NCBI GenBank assembly: GCA_023666665.1
Contig: JAMPBN010000003.1
Span: 37,058-101,057, forward strand
Direction of reading: 5' to 3'
Source of the DNA: Prevotella sp.
Lineage (GTDB): Bacteria > Bacteroidota > Bacteroidia > Bacteroidales > Muribaculaceae
Length of the DNA: 64,000 bases
This document shows, one piece after another, positions 34,307-43,490 of the stretch (the first letter of the stretch is position 1; every line of letters begins with the position of its first letter). A program made the translations under genes and the position numbers. The notes below the pieces were generated by a model. That model was not told where the DNA came from. It ran no database searches and was given only the letters and a program-made list of their open reading frames with translations.

Positions 34307-34618
34307 CTACATAAAAGTAGGAACGAACTGAATGCCAAGGATTGCAGCAATGCGGAAGAAGCTTGAAAGCTGGATGTCGGCCTTGCCGTTTTCAACCCTT
34401 GCAATATAACTTTGTTCGCGTCCAAGCTTTTCAGCAACCTGCTTTTGTGTAAGGTTAAGCTCTTTGCGGCGTTCGCGAAGCATATTCCCATAGAACCATG
34501 CAAGCGCTTCCTCATCAAAACTATCGCGACTTGGAGTTCCCTTTACACCATATTTCGCATCAAGCTCATCATTAAATGACGTTAGCTTAGCCAATTTTTC
34601 CGGATTCAACTTTCTCAT
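34307..34618 (-). CDS. HigA-like XRE antitoxin
   Basis: A 103-residue protein with a C-terminal Cro/C1 helix-turn-helix (RRKELNLTQKQVAEKLGREQS, then YIARVENGK). Its ATG overlaps the stop of the RelE/HigB-type toxin gene (34615-34618), the toxin-first order typical of higBA. It probably represses its own promoter as a complex. It ends 11 bp before the recQ start, so recQ may be read from the same promoter. Confidence 0.87.
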   Translation of the reverse strand: MRKLNPEKLAKLTSFNDELDAKYGVKGTPSRDSFDEEALAWFYGNMLRERRKELNLTQKQVAEKLGREQSYIARVENGKADIQLSSFFRIAAILGIQFVPTFM

Positions 34619-34980
34619 AATTCCATATTATTAATTATAGTGAGCGCTTTTTCTATTTGTTTACGGTAGTCTTTGTTATCTTTTTTAAGAAACCCGTTAA
34701 GCAAGATTATTTTCTTTGCTTCTATGAAATTATCGTGATCTATAGCAAACAAAACCGTACGGTATTCGTTTGTACCAACCGATACTCTCAGGTCATACAA
34801 ATCGGTATTTTCAAGATGTTTTATAAATTTGGTGGAAACATTATAAACAGAAGCTATCACGGCCATTACATACTGAAATTTAGTCTGCACCTTGGATGAC
34901 AAAGACTCATAGAACGCAATAAATTCTGGCGTTCGGAGAATTGTTCTCACATTTTGCTTGGAGAAATCTTCATTTTCCAT
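34615..34980 (-). CDS. RelE/HigB-like toxin
   Basis: A 121-residue protein of the phage-derived Gp49-like/HigB group. It has FIAFYESLSSKVQTKFQYVMAV at the N-terminus and a beta-sheet core LYDLRVSVGTNEYRTVLFAIDH, IILLNGFLKKDN, then KQIEKAL. The start is ATG 34980, only 5 nt from the -7 box; longer frames would begin upstream of the promoter. Expected to be a ribosome-dependent mRNA endonuclease. Confidence 0.87.
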   Translation of the reverse strand: MENEDFSKQNVRTILRTPEFIAFYESLSSKVQTKFQYVMAVIASVYNVSTKFIKHLENTDLYDLRVSVGTNEYRTVLFAIDHDNFIEAKKIILLNGFLKKDNKDYRKQIEKALTIINNMEL

Positions 34981-34984
34981 TGCG

Positions 34985-34992
34985 CAAAGATA
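34985..34992 (-). promoter_or_regulatory. higBA promoter -7 box (near-leaderless)
   Basis: TATCTTTG on the minus strand, 5 nt before the toxin ATG. Confidence 0.6.
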
Positions 34993-35044
34993 ACTAATTA
35001 GTAATATATGTACAAGTTTTTTAGTAAAAAGTTTATCTTGCCGC

Positions 35045-35077
35045 AAAAAAATAACGGATACCGGAGGGCGGTATCCG
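35045..35077 (-). terminator. Rho-independent terminator after recJ
   Basis: A perfect 8-bp stem (CGGATACC / GGTATCCG, 7-nt loop) followed on the minus strand by TTATTTTTTT. It closes the recJ transcript before higBA. The 35078-35237 stretch between it and recJ holds a nine-G run (35191-35199) and no supportable gene. Confidence 0.85.
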
Positions 35078-35237
35078 CTAAGGATGGGTAATTGTGTGTG
35101 TTTTGTTTCAAGCTTTTGAGTACTGCAAAGTTAGCACGAAAAAAAGCACCCCTCCAAGAGAATTATGTTAAAAATTTACATAATCCCAATGGGGGGGGGT
35201 ATTTTGTTGATTTCCAGGGTGTTACGCTGTTACAAAA

Positions 35238-36977
35238 TTATTTCAATATTTCCTTTACCTGGAGCTGCAGCGGCAGGGCGGAGGTGTGGTGTTTGTTCTC
35301 CTCGATGGTGTAGACAATGGAAAACGGCTCGCCCGACGACACTATGGGAAACTTCACGGCCTGATTAAACGCAATGGCGCTCACGGCGTGGGTACCCTCG
35401 GGGTTCACAAGGTCGAGCTTGATATGCTCGTTGGTCTTGCCCACAATCTTCGACGTTTCGGCGGCCAAAACCCCCGAGGTGCGAAACACCGGCTTCTGAT
35501 TGCCGGGGCCATAGGGGTTGAGGCGGCGCAGAAAGTGGAGCATCTCAACGTTGATTTCTTCAAACTTCAGGTCGGCATCCACTACGTGGGTGGGCCGCAG
35601 CTGCGCGTCGGTAATGTGTTCCACAACATAGCGTTCAAATCGCTCGGCAAATGCGGGAATGTTTTCCGGCTTCATACTCAGCCCCACGGCGTAAGTATGG
35701 CCGCCAAAGTTCTCCAGCAGGTCCTCACACGACTCCACAGCCGAATAGATGTCGAAACCCTGCACCGAGCGCGACGACCCGCTGGCCAGGCCGTTGGTAA
35801 GCGTAAGCACCACGGCGGGCTTGTAGTACACTTCCGTAAGGCGCGAGGCCACGATGCCGATGATGCCGCGATGCCAGTCTTTATTATACATCACAATGGC
35901 CTTCTTCGACTCGGTACCTTCGCCTCGCTGGGTCAGCAGCGCCTGTGCCTCTTCGGTAATTTGCTTGTCGAGCTCCTTGCGGTCTTTGTTGTACTGGTCA
36001 ATTTCAAGCGCCTTGGCGCGGGCCTCTGCAGCATCGCGGGCCACGAGCAAATCCACGGCCTCCCGACCGCTCTGCATGCGCCCTGAGGCGTTGATGCGCG
36101 GCCCTATCTTGAAGATTACGTCAGAAATGGTGATTTCCCTTCCCGTCAGCCCGCAGATGCGCATAATGGCACGCAGACCGATGTTGGGGTTGGAGTTAAG
36201 GCGGCGCAGGCCGTGATAGGTCATCACGCGATTCTCGCCAATCATCGGCACGATGTCGGCAGCAATGCTCACCGCCACCAGGTCGAGATAATTCTCAAGG
36301 TCACGAGCAGGCAGGCCGTTGCTCATAGCAAACGCCTGCATAAACTTGAACCCCACGCCGCAACCGCTCAGGTCGCGAAAGGGATATGTAGAGTCCTCGA
36401 GCTTGGGATTCAGAATCGCCGTGGCCGCAGGCAGCTCCGCGCCGGCAACGTGATGGTCGCAGATAATGAAGTCTATACCCTTGGTTTTGGCATAGGCAAT
36501 CTCATCGTTGGCCTTGATGCCACAGTCAAGTATAATTACCAACTTCACTCCGGCATCGGCAGCAAGATCAACAACATGGCGCGTAATGCCATAGCCGTCG
36601 TCGTAGCGCCCCGGAATGTAGTAGTCAATCCGCGAGTAGAATTGCGATAAGTACTTGTAGACCAGCGCCACTGCCGTGGTGCCGTCTACGTCATAGTCAC
36701 CATAGACCAGAATTTTCTCCTTGGCCCCCATAGCCTCATTCAAACGCGCTACGGCCACATCCATGCCGGGCATGAGATATGGGTCGTGGAGGTCAGAGAG
36801 TTGGGGCGAAAAAAACTTATATGCCTCATCAACAGAGGTTATACCCCTGTCGCGCATGATTTTAGCCATCACCGGCGAGTCGAAATAGCGTTCTACTGCG
36901 GGGCGATGGGGGGTATCGTCAGGCGCGGGGCGGTAAGCGGAGTGGTCTGTGGTTAGCGGGTTCCATTTTTCGGTCAT
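35238..36977 (-). CDS. recJ: single-stranded-DNA-specific exonuclease RecJ
   Basis: A 579-residue 5'-3' ssDNA exonuclease of the DHH superfamily used in recombination and mismatch repair. Metal motifs are DYDVDGTTAVALV at about 97-110, ILDCGIKAND, and the DHH signature FIICDHHVAGAELPAA at about 170-185. The DHHA1 domain carries GRMQSGREAVDLL and the GGHTYAVGLSM motif at about 425-435. An OB-fold domain ends the protein. Full length. Transcribed alone from 37097-37104. Confidence 0.96.
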   Translation of the reverse strand: MTEKWNPLTTDHSAYRPAPDDTPHRPAVERYFDSPVMAKIMRDRGITSVDEAYKFFSPQLSDLHDPYLMPGMDVAVARLNEAMGAKEKILVYGDYDVDGTTAVALVYKYLSQFYSRIDYYIPGRYDDGYGITRHVVDLAADAGVKLVIILDCGIKANDEIAYAKTKGIDFIICDHHVAGAELPAATAILNPKLEDSTYPFRDLSGCGVGFKFMQAFAMSNGLPARDLENYLDLVAVSIAADIVPMIGENRVMTYHGLRRLNSNPNIGLRAIMRICGLTGREITISDVIFKIGPRINASGRMQSGREAVDLLVARDAAEARAKALEIDQYNKDRKELDKQITEEAQALLTQRGEGTESKKAIVMYNKDWHRGIIGIVASRLTEVYYKPAVVLTLTNGLASGSSRSVQGFDIYSAVESCEDLLENFGGHTYAVGLSMKPENIPAFAERFERYVVEHITDAQLRPTHVVDADLKFEEINVEMLHFLRRLNPYGPGNQKPVFRTSGVLAAETSKIVGKTNEHIKLDLVNPEGTHAVSAIAFNQAVKFPIVSSGEPFSIVYTIEENKHHTSALPLQLQVKEILK

Positions 36978-37096
36978 TTATGTTATGTTTTTATTATTAT
37001 CGCAGAGCGGCTGACTTCGACCAATTCGGTCAAAATCAGCAACATAGCCGACCGAGAAGAGAGAGAGGAGCAAGGATTTTCGGCCTTTGTCTACCC

Positions 37097-37104
37097 CAAA
37101 GTTA
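37097..37104 (-). promoter_or_regulatory. recJ promoter -7 box
   Basis: TAACTTTG on the minus strand, 120 bp before the recJ ATG, giving a leader of about 110 nt with no recognised element. Confidence 0.5.
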
Positions 37105-37150
37105 CAAAAATTCCCCCACCCACCCCTAATCTTTAACGTTTTTTAAATGA

Positions 37151-39118
37151 TTATTGCAGCTGTTTGAGCAGGGGGTAGGCGGCGTGGATGCCGAGCTGGC
37201 CGGAGCGGGAAATGTCGCTGACTGCCGCATCGCGGTTGCCCCGGCTCATCTGCGCAAAGCCTCGGTTGTAGTATGCCGCACCGAGTGTGGGGTCAATCTC
37301 AATGGCTTGGGTGAACTCGGCAATTGCGTCTGTCCAGTTTTCGAGCCTCAGATATATGACTCCCCGGTTATAGTGGGCCACGGCCATACGCGGATTCAGG
37401 TCAAGGGCGCGGTTGAGGTCGTCGAGAATCTTCTCCAACACCATGGTGCTCTGCGCATTAAGCGCGGCAGCATCGCCCTCGATCACCACTTGTCCGAGGC
37501 CGGCCTCTTGCATGCGGTAGCGCACGGCCGAGCGCATCAGATAGGCCGGAGCAAAGTCTGGCTGCGCGGCTATGACGGCATTGAGGTCGGCCAGGGCGGA
37601 GGAGTAGTCCTTGAGCGTCGCATAGTCCATTGCGCGGGCAAAGCGGTCAAGGGTACGTGCTTCGCCGGAGGTGATTTTGGCACCCAGGCGCTGAATGCTC
37701 TCAAAGTGGCGGTCGAGTTCCGACTCGCGAGTCATGGTGGGGAGGTTGTTGGAGAGGAACACCACAAAGGGCAAGACGCGCGCAGCGTTGAGGTCGTTAA
37801 TCTCGCGGTCGTAAGCGCCGGAGCCGTCGGCGGTGTAATATGTCAGCTGATAAATGGGCAGCGGCTCAACGGCGGCGCGGCGGTTTTGTATGCGTCCGCG
37901 CATTCCTTTGGCGTTGAAATTCTGCGCAATGGCATCGTCATCGGTCTCGGCGGTTTGCAATGCCTTAAAGCGGGCAATGGCATCCTCGGTGCTTTCCGTC
38001 GGGTCAGATTTGTCGGGCGTGGCAGGCTCGCCTGTTACCTTGGTGTGAGCAATCTGCGAGGCGTGGCGATAGTCTTTGCGGGCGGCGGTGCTTTCGCCCA
38101 TAGCATCGTAGATTTGCGCACGCAGGGCGTAGGCGGCAAACATCTCCGGATATGCCTCGACAACGTCGTTGGCATCGGCCAATGCGCCGATATATTCGCC
38201 TTTGTCGAGCTTGACAAGGGCGCGGTTGAAGCGGGTACGCAGGTCGCCGGGACGCAGCTGCAGGGCGCGATTGAGGTCGGTGAGGGCGCGGTCGTTATCG
38301 TGGAGCTCGGCGCGGAGCATTGCGCGGTTAAAGAGCGCCTGATAGTTCATCGGCTCATGTTCGAGAACGTAGTCAAGGTCGTCGAGAGCGCCGTTATAGT
38401 CGTTGGCATTATAGCGGGCCACGGCGCGGTTCACGCGCAGAAACACCCTGTCGGGCTGCAACAAAACGGCGCGTTCCATATCTTCGAGCGCCTTGCGGGG
38501 ATCGTCTTGGTTCAAAGCGGCGCGCAGGCTCAGAGCACCCACGGAGTTCTCGTTGAGCCTCAGCGCCTTGTCAAGGTCAGCGCGGGCACTGATGGTGTCG
38601 CCGCGATGCAGATTGAGCTGTGCGCGGCCAAGGTAGCCGTCGTCAAACCTCGGATACACCTCCAGAAGCTCGGCGTAGGTGGAATCGGCATCGGCGAAAC
38701 GGTCAACCGCTTCCTGAGCCAAAGCCTTGTTGAACAAAATGTTGCGGTTGTGTGGCAGTAGCGAAAGTGCGCAGTCATAATATTCTATGGCCGCCGTAAA
38801 GTTGCCAAGGCACTGGCTCGCAACGCCGCGAACCTCCCAGGCATCTGGTAGAAACGGATTGATTTCCACAGCTTTGCGGGCATCGCTCTCTGCGCCTGTG
38901 AAGTCCTCGAGGTTATACTTGGCAATGGCGCGGAGAAAGTATGGCTCAGGAAGATATGGCTTGGAGTCGATAACCTGATTAAAATACTGAATGGCCAGGA
39001 GGTTATCATTGAAATACAGAGCGTTGCGACCGACCTGGAGAGTATGGTCGGTATTGAGCTGCGCTGCCGCCGTCAGCGGCAGCAACAGCATGAGGAAGAG
39101 GATTTTAACTACGTGCAA
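37151..39118 (-). CDS. secreted tetratricopeptide-repeat protein
   Basis: A 655-residue protein with a signal peptide (about 1-18, LLLPLTAAAQ). It carries about a dozen TPR units, for example YFLRAIAKYNLEDFTGAESD, YNRGVIYLRLENWTDAIAEF and YYNRGFAQMSRGNRDAAV. A non-TPR insert of about 100 residues (380-480) splits the array. It probably acts as a periplasmic or surface protein-interaction scaffold. Its start overlaps the end of the SulP gene by 14 bp, so the two are co-transcribed. Confidence 0.88.
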   Translation of the reverse strand: MHVVKILFLMLLLPLTAAAQLNTDHTLQVGRNALYFNDNLLAIQYFNQVIDSKPYLPEPYFLRAIAKYNLEDFTGAESDARKAVEINPFLPDAWEVRGVASQCLGNFTAAIEYYDCALSLLPHNRNILFNKALAQEAVDRFADADSTYAELLEVYPRFDDGYLGRAQLNLHRGDTISARADLDKALRLNENSVGALSLRAALNQDDPRKALEDMERAVLLQPDRVFLRVNRAVARYNANDYNGALDDLDYVLEHEPMNYQALFNRAMLRAELHDNDRALTDLNRALQLRPGDLRTRFNRALVKLDKGEYIGALADANDVVEAYPEMFAAYALRAQIYDAMGESTAARKDYRHASQIAHTKVTGEPATPDKSDPTESTEDAIARFKALQTAETDDDAIAQNFNAKGMRGRIQNRRAAVEPLPIYQLTYYTADGSGAYDREINDLNAARVLPFVVFLSNNLPTMTRESELDRHFESIQRLGAKITSGEARTLDRFARAMDYATLKDYSSALADLNAVIAAQPDFAPAYLMRSAVRYRMQEAGLGQVVIEGDAAALNAQSTMVLEKILDDLNRALDLNPRMAVAHYNRGVIYLRLENWTDAIAEFTQAIEIDPTLGAAYYNRGFAQMSRGNRDAAVSDISRSGQLGIHAAYPLLKQLQ

Positions 39119-40781
39119 TTTGGTTTGCTTTGACTACGGCTGAGGAGATATGGTTGCAAATATGGTCAGCACCGAGCAAAGCGTCGATGTTGCTCTTGTG
39201 GAGCACGGCGCGAACCTCCTCGCGAACGCCCGAAAGCACCACGTGGATACCCTCAGCCTGCGAGGATTTTATGAGGATTTCGAGGTTGTGGAGGCCCGTG
39301 GAGTCAATAAATGGCACCTTGCGCATACGGATTATGCGGACCTTGGGTTTCTCCTCGCCCACGGTGGTGCGCATCATTTCATCAAACTTTGTGGCCACGC
39401 CAAAGAAGAATGGACCGTCGATTTCGTAGACCTGAACGCCGGGGGCGAGGTCAAGCTCCTCGTGGGCGGAGAGGTCGGTGTTTTCGGCTGCGTCGAGCTT
39501 GTCGCCATACACCTTGATTTCGGTGTTTTCCATAACGCGGCGCAGGAAGAGCACAATGGCTAAGAGCAGACCAATTTCAATGGCTATGGTGAGGTCGAAA
39601 ATCACTGTGAGGAAGAACGTTACCAGCAGCACGGAGATGTCGCTCTTAGGGTTATGGAAAATTGCGCAGACCGTGCGCCAGCCGCTCATATTGTAAGCCA
39701 CAACCATCAGCACGGCGGCCAGACACGACATCGGCACGAGCTGAATCAGCGGCATGGCAACGAGGAAAATCACCAGCAGCACAATGGCGTGGATAACTCC
39801 GGCAACCGGGGTGCGTCCGCCGTTGGTAATATTGGTCATTGTGCGGGCAATTGCGCCGGTAACCGGGATGCCGCCAAACATCGGCACAACTACGTTGGCC
39901 AATCCTTGGCCGATGAGCTCGGAATTGGAGTCGGTGCGCGACCCGGTGATACCGTCGGCCACCGTGGCGCTCAGCAGCGACTCGATAGCGCCGAGAATCG
40001 CTATGGTGAATGCAGAGGGGAGCAACGCATTTATAGTAGTCATATTAAGCTCAAAGCCGTGGGGCAGCGGAATGTCGGTTTTCAGCTCGCCGAAACGTCC
40101 GCCGATGGTCTCCACCGGGAGGTCAAGAAAATAAACCACCGGGGTGACAATCAAGATTGCCAGCAGTGCGCCGGGCAGCTTTTTGCTCACCTTGGGAGCA
40201 AGAATTATTATAAGGAGCGAAACTGCGGCAACGCCAAGAGTCACCGGGTCAATGTTGCTGATATTCTTCAGATACACACCCCACTTGGGCAAAAATTCCG
40301 AGGGGATGTTGGTCAGTCCGAGGCCGAGAAAATCATTGACTTGAGTCGAAAAAATGGTCAGCGCAATGCCGGCGGTGAACCCCACCACGATAGGATAGGG
40401 AATGAACTTGATGACCGTGCCCAGGCGGAAAAAGCCCATCATTATCAGAATGAGGCCGGCCATAAAAGTAGCGATTGCAAGACCCTGGAGGCCAAACTGG
40501 GCAATGATGCCGTAAACAATCACGATAAATGCACCCGTGGGGCCGCCGATCTGCACCGAGTTGCCGCCACACACGCTGACAATGAAGCCGCCGATAATGG
40601 CCGTGATAAGGCCGATTGTGGGACTCACACCCGACGCGATACCAAACGCAATTGCCAATGGCAGAGCAACTATGCCCACCACTATGCCGGCAATCAAATC
40701 ATCCTTAAACTTTGACGCGGAATAGCCGCGCAACGCCGAAACGATTTTCGGCTTGTAAGTAAATGCACCTGTTATATTCAT
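39105..40781 (-). CDS. SulP-family inorganic anion transporter with STAS domain
   Basis: A 558-residue SLC26/SulP membrane transporter. The N-terminal part has 10-14 membrane segments with the family signature (AGIVVGIVALPLAIAFGIASG, GGFIVSVCGGNSVQIGGPTGA). A cytosolic STAS domain follows at about 440-550 (VYEIDGPFFFGVA, VPFIDSTGLHNLE). The likely substrate is sulfate or bicarbonate. The start at 40781 (MNITGAFTYKPK) lies 10 nt after a -7 box; an upstream in-frame start would be beyond the box. Confidence 0.92.
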   Translation of the reverse strand: MNITGAFTYKPKIVSALRGYSASKFKDDLIAGIVVGIVALPLAIAFGIASGVSPTIGLITAIIGGFIVSVCGGNSVQIGGPTGAFIVIVYGIIAQFGLQGLAIATFMAGLILIMMGFFRLGTVIKFIPYPIVVGFTAGIALTIFSTQVNDFLGLGLTNIPSEFLPKWGVYLKNISNIDPVTLGVAAVSLLIIILAPKVSKKLPGALLAILIVTPVVYFLDLPVETIGGRFGELKTDIPLPHGFELNMTTINALLPSAFTIAILGAIESLLSATVADGITGSRTDSNSELIGQGLANVVVPMFGGIPVTGAIARTMTNITNGGRTPVAGVIHAIVLLVIFLVAMPLIQLVPMSCLAAVLMVVAYNMSGWRTVCAIFHNPKSDISVLLVTFFLTVIFDLTIAIEIGLLLAIVLFLRRVMENTEIKVYGDKLDAAENTDLSAHEELDLAPGVQVYEIDGPFFFGVATKFDEMMRTTVGEEKPKVRIIRMRKVPFIDSTGLHNLEILIKSSQAEGIHVVLSGVREEVRAVLHKSNIDALLGADHICNHISSAVVKANQIARS

Positions 40782-40790
40782 AATCAGGCG

Positions 40791-40798
40791 CAAAGGTA
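40791..40798 (-). promoter_or_regulatory. SulP-TPR promoter -7 box
   Basis: TACCTTTG on the minus strand, 10 nt before the transporter ATG. Confidence 0.6.
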
Positions 40799-40862
40799 CG
40801 GAAAATTTTTGGTTTAACACTTATTTGCGCGGGTGGGCAGGGTTTTTGCCCGCCCCGCAGCG

Positions 40863-40870
40863 TATCTTTG
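40863..40870 (+). promoter_or_regulatory. promoter -7 box of the 40.9-42.8 kb genes
   Basis: TATCTTTG, 27 nt before the ATG at 40897, divergent from the SulP promoter. Confidence 0.6.
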
Positions 40871-40896
40871 CAACATCTTAATCTAACATTGACATT

Positions 40897-41277
40897 ATGG
40901 AATACATCACTATGATACGCGAGCGCAACCGCAGATTCACAGCTGCCCTGCGCAAAAAAATGGCGCAGGAGCGCCTCGAAAAAGCTACCAACGCAGTAAT
41001 CAATCAGGTGCTCAACGAGCCGGTTGAACGCGGTTTCTTCGTTTCGGTTGACCACATCATCGTTATGGACCGCCTGCGCCGCGAGGGCAAGATGCCGCCG
41101 CTCAAAGAAATCAAGCGCCAAATGTGGGAGGAAATTTTCTCCATCTTTGACCAATTCCTGCAGCGCAACCCCGAGGAAACCCTCACCGAAGCGGCAATTC
41201 ACGTAGTATCGCGCGGACGCGCCTCACGTTTTTACATAACCGGAGCCACGGCTCAAAAAATCATCAAAACATTATGA
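40897..41277 (+). CDS. unrecognised small basic protein
   Basis: A 126-residue, mostly helical and basic protein (MIRERNRRFTAALRKKMAQE at the start). There is a central HIIVMDRLRREGKMPPLKEI and a C-terminal SRGRASRFYITGATAQKII. No family is recognised. Base composition matches the neighbours, it has a good promoter, and it overlaps the next gene by ATGA, so it is a real gene of a two- or three-gene operon. The basic character could fit nucleic-acid binding, but that is a guess. Confidence 0.7.
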   Translation: MEYITMIRERNRRFTAALRKKMAQERLEKATNAVINQVLNEPVERGFFVSVDHIIVMDRLRREGKMPPLKEIKRQMWEEIFSIFDQFLQRNPEETLTEAAIHVVSRGRASRFYITGATAQKIIKTL

Positions 41278-41621
41278 AAAATCAAATCAGCTTTGCATCT
41301 ACCATTGATGCCATCTATGCAATGTCGGCCTTGCGCTCAGTAATCAACGACCCCACCCTGCCCGGCCCCATAGGCCGCGACGAAGAGGAATCTTTGCGCG
41401 CCGTGACCCGGCGGGTTTTCCATGAACTCTGCGCCGAACTCAATGCTGAGGCCTCCGGCGAGTCAGTCAATCTCAGCTGCGACTGCCACGAGCTGCTGCA
41501 GGCAGTGCTCACCGACCGCACAGTCGCCGAGCTGTCGCTGCGCACCCCGCGCTCCGACCTTATGCGCCGTCTGCGCTGCCGTCTGCGTCCCCGCCCACCA
41601 AAATCCGCAACCGGCTATTAA
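41274..41621 (+). CDS. unrecognised small protein
   Basis: A 115-residue helical protein with an acidic first half (FASTIDAIYAMSALRS, GRDEEESLRAVTRRVF), a CDCHE motif in the middle and a basic Arg/Pro-rich tail (RRLRCRLRPRPPKSATG). Translationally coupled to the preceding gene. No family recognised. The pair could be an accessory two-component module, but nothing in sequence defines its role. Confidence 0.65.
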   Translation: MKNQISFASTIDAIYAMSALRSVINDPTLPGPIGRDEEESLRAVTRRVFHELCAELNAEASGESVNLSCDCHELLQAVLTDRTVAELSLRTPRSDLMRRLRCRLRPRPPKSATGY

Positions 41622-41639
41622 ACTTTATTAACCGTAGAA

Positions 41640-42809
41640 ATGTTAAAAAGGTGTATCAACTATTTATTTATGAGATTACCTTTCTTCATCGCATTGCTTA
41701 CGGCCTCTTTGGCCACGAATTTCTCCTTAGCACGGGGCATTGACAGCATCGCCAATGCCCTCGTTTCTCTGCCCGACTACGCCGCCAAAGTCAGCTACGC
41801 CGTCACCCTGCCCCAGGCTGACGACGACGTTGTCTACACTGTCAGCCTCCGTCAGCCCGATGCATCCGACAGCTACCTGATTGACTGGAGCGTGATGTCC
41901 CCCTCAGGACCGGTAGAGGGTTTCACGGCGTGGTTCAACGGCCACTTTTACAACTTCCGCAACCGCCGCCTGCAGGAATATCACGCCGACTGGGACACCA
42001 CGGCAACTCCGCAGGCCAAACCCATACAAGATTCCGCACAATTCGCCTCGCTGCTTCCCCGACGCATAGCGCAGACTCTGCGCGAAGTGGAGTCTTCGCC
42101 GGGCTACACCTGCAGCGTGACCACCCGGGGCGACGAGGTCAAGGTCGAAGCCGTGCGCCAACTCGCCGGAGAGCCCGATGCGGAAATGACCTGGATATTC
42201 AACTCCGAAACCCTCGCGCCCAAGGAGTTTTATGGCGACTACAATCCCGGTGCCATCACCGGCCAGCAGGTCAAAGCCACATATAATTATGACGTGGATG
42301 GCTTGGGCGGCGCGGTAATGTCGGAGGAGTTTCTGCGCAGCCGCTACCCCGAGGCGTTCTCACGCTATCGCGAGAGTCAATTCTCCATCGAAAATATGCG
42401 CGGCGATCAACTCCCGGCATTCTCCCTGCCCAACATCAGCGGCGGCAGACTGGCCCGCCAAGCCGCCGACGGCTTCGACTTCCCTACGGTCGTTGCCCTA
42501 CTCGACTCCGAAAGCCCCCTTGCCGCCGATTTTGTCAGCGCCATTCGCGGAGCAATAAACCGCCTGCCGTTCACCGCCAACGTTATTTGGGCAGCGAGCA
42601 GCAAGAATCCCCGCGAGGTGTCCGAACTGCTCGGCAACCTCGCCCCGGAAGAAACCGCCCTGACCGCAGCCGCCACGCTGGCGCTGAGCTGCGGAGCCTC
42701 GGTGCTCCCGGTGGTGATGGTCTGCGACACCTCCGGCAAAATCACCGACCTCGCCGTGGGAATGAACAATACCCTAACCACCGACGTTATCCAAATGCTA
42801 ACTCATTAG
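41640..42809 (+). CDS. secreted LolA-like protein with thioredoxin-like C-terminus
   Basis: A 389-residue exported protein (signal peptide to about residue 32, LLTASLATNFSLA; a second ATG at residue 12 is an alternative start). Residues 35-210 have the look of a LolA/LppX-type half-barrel (alternating strands such as KVSYAVTLPQAD, YLIDWSVMSPSG, TWIFNSETLAPKEFYGDY). Residues 255-389 resemble a thioredoxin fold (LPAFSLPNISGG, PTVVALLDSES, VLPVVMVCDTSGKI) but have no CxxC. Possibly lipoprotein or thiol handling in the periplasm; this is a fold guess. Its stop codon is supplied by the GGCGTTGGG repeat. Confidence 0.6.
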   Translation: MLKRCINYLFMRLPFFIALLTASLATNFSLARGIDSIANALVSLPDYAAKVSYAVTLPQADDDVVYTVSLRQPDASDSYLIDWSVMSPSGPVEGFTAWFNGHFYNFRNRRLQEYHADWDTTATPQAKPIQDSAQFASLLPRRIAQTLREVESSPGYTCSVTTRGDEVKVEAVRQLAGEPDAEMTWIFNSETLAPKEFYGDYNPGAITGQQVKATYNYDVDGLGGAVMSEEFLRSRYPEAFSRYRESQFSIENMRGDQLPAFSLPNISGGRLARQAADGFDFPTVVALLDSESPLAADFVSAIRGAINRLPFTANVIWAASSKNPREVSELLGNLAPEETALTAAATLALSCGASVLPVVMVCDTSGKITDLAVGMNNTLTTDVIQMLTH

Positions 42810-42912
42810 GCGTTGGGCGTTGGGCTTTAGGCACTGGGCATTAGCCACTCCGCCACTATGCCACTCCGCCACTCCGCCACTCCGCCACTACTCACTCCTA
42901 ACTCCTAACTAA
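42807..42912 (+). repeat. compound spacer repeat (GGCGTTGGG, CCACTCCG, AACTCCT units)
   Basis: Three repeat types lie in series: TAGGCGTTGGGCGTTGGGC and relatives (42807-42845), CCACTCCG octamers (about 42846-42888), and AACTCCT heptamers (about 42893-42911). The first supplies the TAG stop of the upstream gene; the last ends about 7 nt before the tpx ATG. Confidence 0.8.
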
Positions 42913-42916
42913 AAAA

Positions 42917-43435
42917 ATGGAAACTGTATATTTTCAAGGAAACCCCTGCCATACTTATGGTGACCTCCCCATAGTCGGCGAAAAAGCCCCATGCTTCACC
43001 CTCGTGGACCAAAACCTCAAGGAAATTCGCTGCAACGACTTCACAGGGAAACGTGTAGTGCTTAACATATTCCCCTCGCTCGACACCGACGTGTGCGCCG
43101 CCAGCGTGCGCCGCTTCAATCAAGCAGCCGCCGAGCTGAACGACACCGTGGTAATCTGCGTGTCGATGGACCTGCCGTTCGCCGCCAAGCGTTTCTGCTC
43201 GGCCGAGGGCATCAACAACGTAGTGGTTGCCTCCGCATTCCGCTCGCCGCTCTTCAGCCAGCGCTACGGCCTGGAGCTAATCGACGGCCCGCTGGCCGGA
43301 CTGCTTGCCCGCGCTGTGATAATCTACGACACCGACCTGAAGATTATCTATGAGCAGCTCGTCGACGAAATCACCAACGAGCCGGACTATCGCGCCGCGC
43401 TTGACGCTCTCAAGCAAGAACAACCCGCCGAATAA
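42917..43435 (+). CDS. tpx: thiol peroxidase
   Basis: A 172-residue peroxiredoxin of the Tpx group, reducing hydroperoxides with thioredoxin. The peroxidatic cysteine is in FPSLDTDVCAASVRRFN (C60-61) and the resolving cysteine in KRFCSAEGI, the atypical 2-Cys arrangement. Full length. A 14-bp-stem hairpin terminates the gene downstream. Confidence 0.95.
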   Translation: METVYFQGNPCHTYGDLPIVGEKAPCFTLVDQNLKEIRCNDFTGKRVVLNIFPSLDTDVCAASVRRFNQAAAELNDTVVICVSMDLPFAAKRFCSAEGINNVVVASAFRSPLFSQRYGLELIDGPLAGLLARAVIIYDTDLKIIYEQLVDEITNEPDYRAALDALKQEQPAE

Positions 43436-43490
43436 GGCCGATTTTTGCCCTCCCATCGTCGGGGAGATTGCAAATTTTAAAATCTCAGAG

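Noticed and set aside
32826..34331. A 501-codon open frame opposite recQ
   Set aside because: RecQ motifs on the other strand are unmistakable; this is a high-GC shadow frame.
35078..35237. Nine-G run (35191-35199) as a phase-variation switch
   Set aside because: No gene begins or runs through it; it lies in the recJ 3' region.
37154..38761. A 535-codon open frame opposite the TPR gene
   Set aside because: The minus-strand TPR repeats and signal peptide are clear; the plus frame has shadow-like composition and no promoter or family match.
40144..40344. tRNA or riboswitch signals in spacers
   Set aside because: No cloverleaf with a T-loop GTTCRANNC pattern and no recognised riboswitch core was found in any spacer inspected.
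42846..42888. CCACTCCG array as a possible CRISPR
   Set aside because: Units are contiguous octamers without spacers and there are no cas genes.
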